64,000 nucleotides of DNA from assembly GCA_041394605.1 (NCBI GenBank), contig JAWKHX010000006.1, forward strand, positions 366,866 to 430,865, in the 5' to 3' direction. Positions 61,443 to 64,000 of the stretch are shown piece by piece. The first letter of the stretch is position 1; the number at the start of each line of letters is the position of its first letter. Position numbers and translations under genes: made by a program. This DNA comes from UBA668 sp041394605. GTDB taxonomy: Bacteria > Actinomycetota > Acidimicrobiia > Acidimicrobiales > Ilumatobacteraceae. Below the pieces are notes generated by a model. The model saw only the letters and a program-made list of their open reading frames with translations, was not told where the DNA came from and made no database searches.

Positions 61443-62684
61443 TCACACCCTCGACCGGATCCAGATGCGCCACAGGGGGCGGGGCCTGCGCCCGGTGACG
61501 GCACGGATCTTGGGGATCAGGCGGGAGAAGTAGATGCGGTAGTACCCGAGGTGCAGCAGGTCCGAGGCGGTCAGCAGCAGCCAGGCTCGGGCGGCATGCA
61601 CGCGGCCCTTGCGCAGCAAAAGCAGGCGGCGGACGTCCACGTACCGGCCGCCGTAGTCGATCTTGTAGGTGTAGTCGCCCCGCCCGGCTTCGATCCTGGT
61701 GACGCCCGACTGGATCATGTGCTCGAACATCAGCAGGTAGATCACATTGCCGGCCGCAAGGCGGTCGACCTCCGGATCGAGCATCCGTGCCGGAAGGCGC
61801 CAGTGCGCCGTGTCGCCGGCGACCACGGAGAATTGCGACGCCATCTCGCCCGGGGCGCCGTGCAGGCGGTCCAGCCGCAGCACGCCCTCCTCGGCCGTGT
61901 GCGCCGCCAACTCGCGGTAGAACTCGGGGGTGCCCGGCCAGTCCACGTAGTGGCCGCCGTAGCCGCGCTCTTGCCAGTGGGCGTTGTGGAACGAGACGAA
62001 TGCGTCCATCTGCTCGGCGGTGGGCACGATGGAGTCGCTGGTCATGCCGACCTCGGCCACCAGTCGCTTGCGCCGCCGGCGGAACTGGCTGCGCCGGTTG
62101 GCGGAGATCCGCTGCAGGTACTCCTCGAAGGTGGGCGGTAGGTCCACCACCACATGGCGCCCGGCGTCGTGGTCGCGCAGGGCGAGGCGAGGGTGGTCGG
62201 TGGCGAGGCTGCGCAGCACGGGCGCGTGGTCGGCCTCCTCGGACACCGGGGTGAAGCTGACGGCGAGCACCCCGTGCTGGTGCAGCAGGTGGTCGATGGC
62301 CTCGGCGAACAGGGCCGGCAGGCACTCCGGCTCCACCGGCCAGCGCAGGATCATCACATGCGGGTCCACGCATGCCGGCCTGGCCACCGAGAACGGCACC
62401 GGGCCGAACCACAGCCGCTCGAGCACGAACGGCATCACGCCCACCAACTGCTGGTCGCGCCGAGCCACGAGGCAGGTGAACCGGCGTCGCGCGCCGTAGT
62501 GCCGCCACCAGATCTGCAGCCACGCCGGGCGCAGGAACGGGTCGGTCTTGGTACGTTCGGCGAGGGCCTGCCATTCCGCGGCGATCTCGTCGAGCGCGCT
62601 CGGCTCGCGGATCCAGCGGAACTCCAGGTCGGACGCGGGAGTGGGCGGCACGGTCAGAACCGTTCCCTTCGGCCCTTCCTGCAC
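61443..62684 (-). CDS. GNAT/CelD-like acyltransferase
   Basis: Protein of 413 residues. The N-terminal WIREPSALDEIAAEWQALAE with TKTDPFLRPAWLQIWWRHYG is typical of the BioF2-like/CelD acetyltransferase family. The C-terminal GNAT half has YLQRISANRRSQFRRRRKRL, ALRDHDAGRHVVVDLPPTFE and GDYTYKIDYGGRYVDVRR. Such proteins act in exopolysaccharide or cell-envelope polymer synthesis. The stop is 4 bp before the start of the FemAB-CapA gene, so the genes are co-translated. The substrate is unknown. Confidence 0.88.
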   Translation of the reverse strand: MQEGPKGTVLTVPPTPASDLEFRWIREPSALDEIAAEWQALAERTKTDPFLRPAWLQIWWRHYGARRRFTCLVARRDQQLVGVMPFVLERLWFGPVPFSVARPACVDPHVMILRWPVEPECLPALFAEAIDHLLHQHGVLAVSFTPVSEEADHAPVLRSLATDHPRLALRDHDAGRHVVVDLPPTFEEYLQRISANRRSQFRRRRKRLVAEVGMTSDSIVPTAEQMDAFVSFHNAHWQERGYGGHYVDWPGTPEFYRELAAHTAEEGVLRLDRLHGAPGEMASQFSVVAGDTAHWRLPARMLDPEVDRLAAGNVIYLLMFEHMIQSGVTRIEAGRGDYTYKIDYGGRYVDVRRLLLLRKGRVHAARAWLLLTASDLLHLGYYRIYFSRLIPKIRAVTGRRPRPLWRIWIRSRV

Positions 62685-62777
62685 ACTGCTGTCGCCGATG
62701 GCCCGTACCCCGCTCCCGCCATTCGGCGAGCCTAACAGGGCGGCCTCTGCGACCTCACCCGCGGGCCGGCGGCGTGC

Positions 62778-63818
62778 TCACGAGTGGCTGCGGTGGTGCA
62801 GCCGCAGGTGCACGCTCTCGAGGGTGCGGATCAGCGACGTGGTCGGTCCGCCGGTCTCGGCCTCGTAGACCTGGTTGCCGATCGGGATGCCATGGAGGCG
62901 GTGCTTGAAGCGGGCGACCTCCTCGTTGCGCCCGGTGACGTCGATGCCGCCGACATCGAACGTCGTGGCACCCATCTGGCGGCTGCGCAGGATGGTGTGC
63001 CAGGTGAGCAGGTAGCCGGCGCGGAAGTGACGGCCGGCCTCGGGCGTGGCCGCGAAGAGGTAGATGCCCGAAGGGCCGGTGAACCCACTGACGCTGCCGG
63101 CGATGTCCACGCCGTCCGTGTGCAGCACCAGCAGGTCGAGCGCCAGGTCCGGCCCGGCCAGGCCGAAGTAGAACTCGGGCGGGATGTCCACCTCGTAGCC
63201 CTTCAGGTGCTGAGCCTCCGTGTAGAGCCGCTGGAAGCGGGCACGCAGGTCCGGCGTGTCGCCGACGTCCACCGCGATATGGGCCTGCAGCCCGTGGCGC
63301 AGGTTGGTGCGCCACTTGTGGTCCAGCGCCGCCATCAGATCGGCGTCGCTCTTGGTCAGGTCCATCAGGGCGCTGTGGTAGGCGTGGTCCCAGTCGCTGG
63401 TGTGGAAGCCGGCCCGCACGAAGGCCTCGTGCTCCGCTTCAGGGTCGACCATCGACTGGCCGGCCAGGCGGATGCGCAGGATGTGCCCATCCTCCACCAC
63501 CAGCCGTTCGCGGAGCGCGGCGAGCACGGCGGCGAGTTGGGCGGCGTCGGGCGGCCCGTGGCGGGCGCGCACGACCATCGGCCCCGAGGGGATCCAGGTG
63601 ATGCCCCGCCCCAGACCCGGCACCGTCTTGCACCGGGCGACAGCCAGCGCCACCACGGTGCCGTCCGCCTCGACGGCGAGTGGCTGGGCCGAAGCGCCGA
63701 TGCGAGCCGAGGCGGCCAGTTCATAGGTCAACGACTGCTCGTAGCTCCGGTCCAGGAACCCGCCGGCCAGGGCCAGGAACTCCTGCTCGGACACGGGTCG
63801 GGCGTTCGTACCGCTCAT
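62778..63818 (-). CDS. FemAB-like peptidoglycan-bridge type aminoacyltransferase
   Basis: Intact 346-residue protein of the FemA/FemB fold. The start MSGTNARPVSEQEFLALAGG and FLDRSYEQSLTYELAASARI lead into the first GNAT-like half (VPGLGRGITWIPSGPMVVRA). The second half holds YHSALMDLTKSDADLMAALD, HKWRTNLRHGLQAHIAVDVG and HLKGYEVDIPPEFYFGLAGP. FemAB enzymes add amino acids from tRNA to lipid II or other envelope acceptors. The ATG at 63818 has GAGG before it. It is a close relative of the N-terminal half of the fusion protein at 59.2-61.4 kb, which points to local duplication. Confidence 0.88.
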   Translation of the reverse strand: MSGTNARPVSEQEFLALAGGFLDRSYEQSLTYELAASARIGASAQPLAVEADGTVVALAVARCKTVPGLGRGITWIPSGPMVVRARHGPPDAAQLAAVLAALRERLVVEDGHILRIRLAGQSMVDPEAEHEAFVRAGFHTSDWDHAYHSALMDLTKSDADLMAALDHKWRTNLRHGLQAHIAVDVGDTPDLRARFQRLYTEAQHLKGYEVDIPPEFYFGLAGPDLALDLLVLHTDGVDIAGSVSGFTGPSGIYLFAATPEAGRHFRAGYLLTWHTILRSRQMGATTFDVGGIDVTGRNEEVARFKHRLHGIPIGNQVYEAETGGPTTSLIRTLESVHLRLHHRSHS

Positions 63819-64000
63819 CACCTCGACATCCAGCCTGCTTGCACCGTAACAACGAGGACGCCGGCCGGGCCGCGGCCCTTGGTCACTTTTTTCCGACACC
63901 GGGCAGTTCGCCGTCACCACCGGCTGGCCATGACACCATTCGAAATCGAACTGAGTTGAACAGCGCATCGGCGCGCCGCAGCCCCTTGGCGGACGCCGAG

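Noticed and set aside
63819..64000. A further gene at the right edge
   Set aside because: The last 180 bases show no start with ribosome-binding site and no protein-like frame that leaves the window. They may hold the promoter of the FemAB gene.

Overview
The window is a GC-rich chromosomal segment from an actinobacterium. The best guess is class Acidimicrobiia (Ilumatobacter/Microthrix-like), from the gene mix: a DUF3499 protein, an F420-type LLM oxidoreductase, a phosphotransferase/DUF6285 pair, a P450, a sterol-desaturase-like membrane enzyme, and an acyl-reductase/HAD fusion beside a LarA-like gene. No rRNA or ribosomal marker is present, so the assignment is inference. GTG starts are common and genes are densely packed on both strands.

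Region 1 (1-4.4 kb) is accessory DNA. The 3' part of an IS110-family element is followed by seven small, mostly unrelated genes on both strands: an Imm26-like immunity protein, a 69-aa protein, a membrane protein, a 99-aa protein, a lipoprotein, a broken helix-turn-helix gene and a DUF4265 protein. Short repeats lie between them, including a 36-bp palindromic unit at 1634 and 3163 and a shared 3' gene end. This looks like a cassette island, although canonical attC sites and an integrase are not visible.

Region 2 (4.5-9.6 kb) is ordinary: a phosphotransferase/DUF6285 pair, an M23 peptidase with coiled coil, an ABC ATPase, an SRPBCC protein, a small secreted protein, DUF3499 and tRNA-Val(CAC) with its terminator.

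Region 3 (9.6-21.8 kb) is a polyamine/amine island. It holds a Pot-type uptake system (PotA, PotD and a single-chain PotB-PotC permease), an FAD amine oxidase, a 2-hydroxyacid dehydrogenase, an aminobutyraldehyde-type aldehyde dehydrogenase, an acetylpolyamine amidohydrolase-like enzyme, two Lrp/AsnC regulators and alanine dehydrogenase. The pathway suggested is import, deacetylation, oxidation to an aminoaldehyde, oxidation to an amino acid, then nitrogen recovery.

Region 4 (21.8-34.5 kb) mixes a P450, a beta-lactamase-fold hydrolase, a truncated Uma2 gene, a GNAT, an LLM oxidoreductase coupled to an M14 lipoprotein and a PH-like membrane protein, an HTH/PIN toxin-antitoxin pair, an enoyl-CoA hydratase, a zinc-ribbon protein, an MFS exporter, and divergent murF and ddl.

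Region 5 (34.5-41.4 kb) is a TetR-controlled operon: acyl-CoA reductase/HAD fusion, zinc alcohol dehydrogenase, divergent LarA-like protein and PlsC-like acyltransferase. It is probably an undescribed lipid or alcohol pathway.

Region 6 (41.6-51.2 kb) holds YceH, a LysM lipoprotein, gltD and gltB, a repeat-rich intergenic region with a G-quadruplex motif, a pirin and a YihY-like membrane protein. Region 7 (51.1-63.8 kb) holds thymidine kinase, ATP-dependent DNA ligase, a CapA-like protein, an amidohydrolase, an eRF1-like protein, an SDR, a sterol-desaturase-like protein, an enoyl-CoA hydratase, and a run of FemAB/GNAT-type transferases that includes a FemAB-CapA fusion.

At least eight genes, several of them conserved (gltB, DNA ligase, LarA-like, SDR-HAD, phosphotransferase, FemAB), carry small frameshifts in GC-rich runs. 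These look more like consensus errors than gene decay, so exact reading frames should be treated with care.
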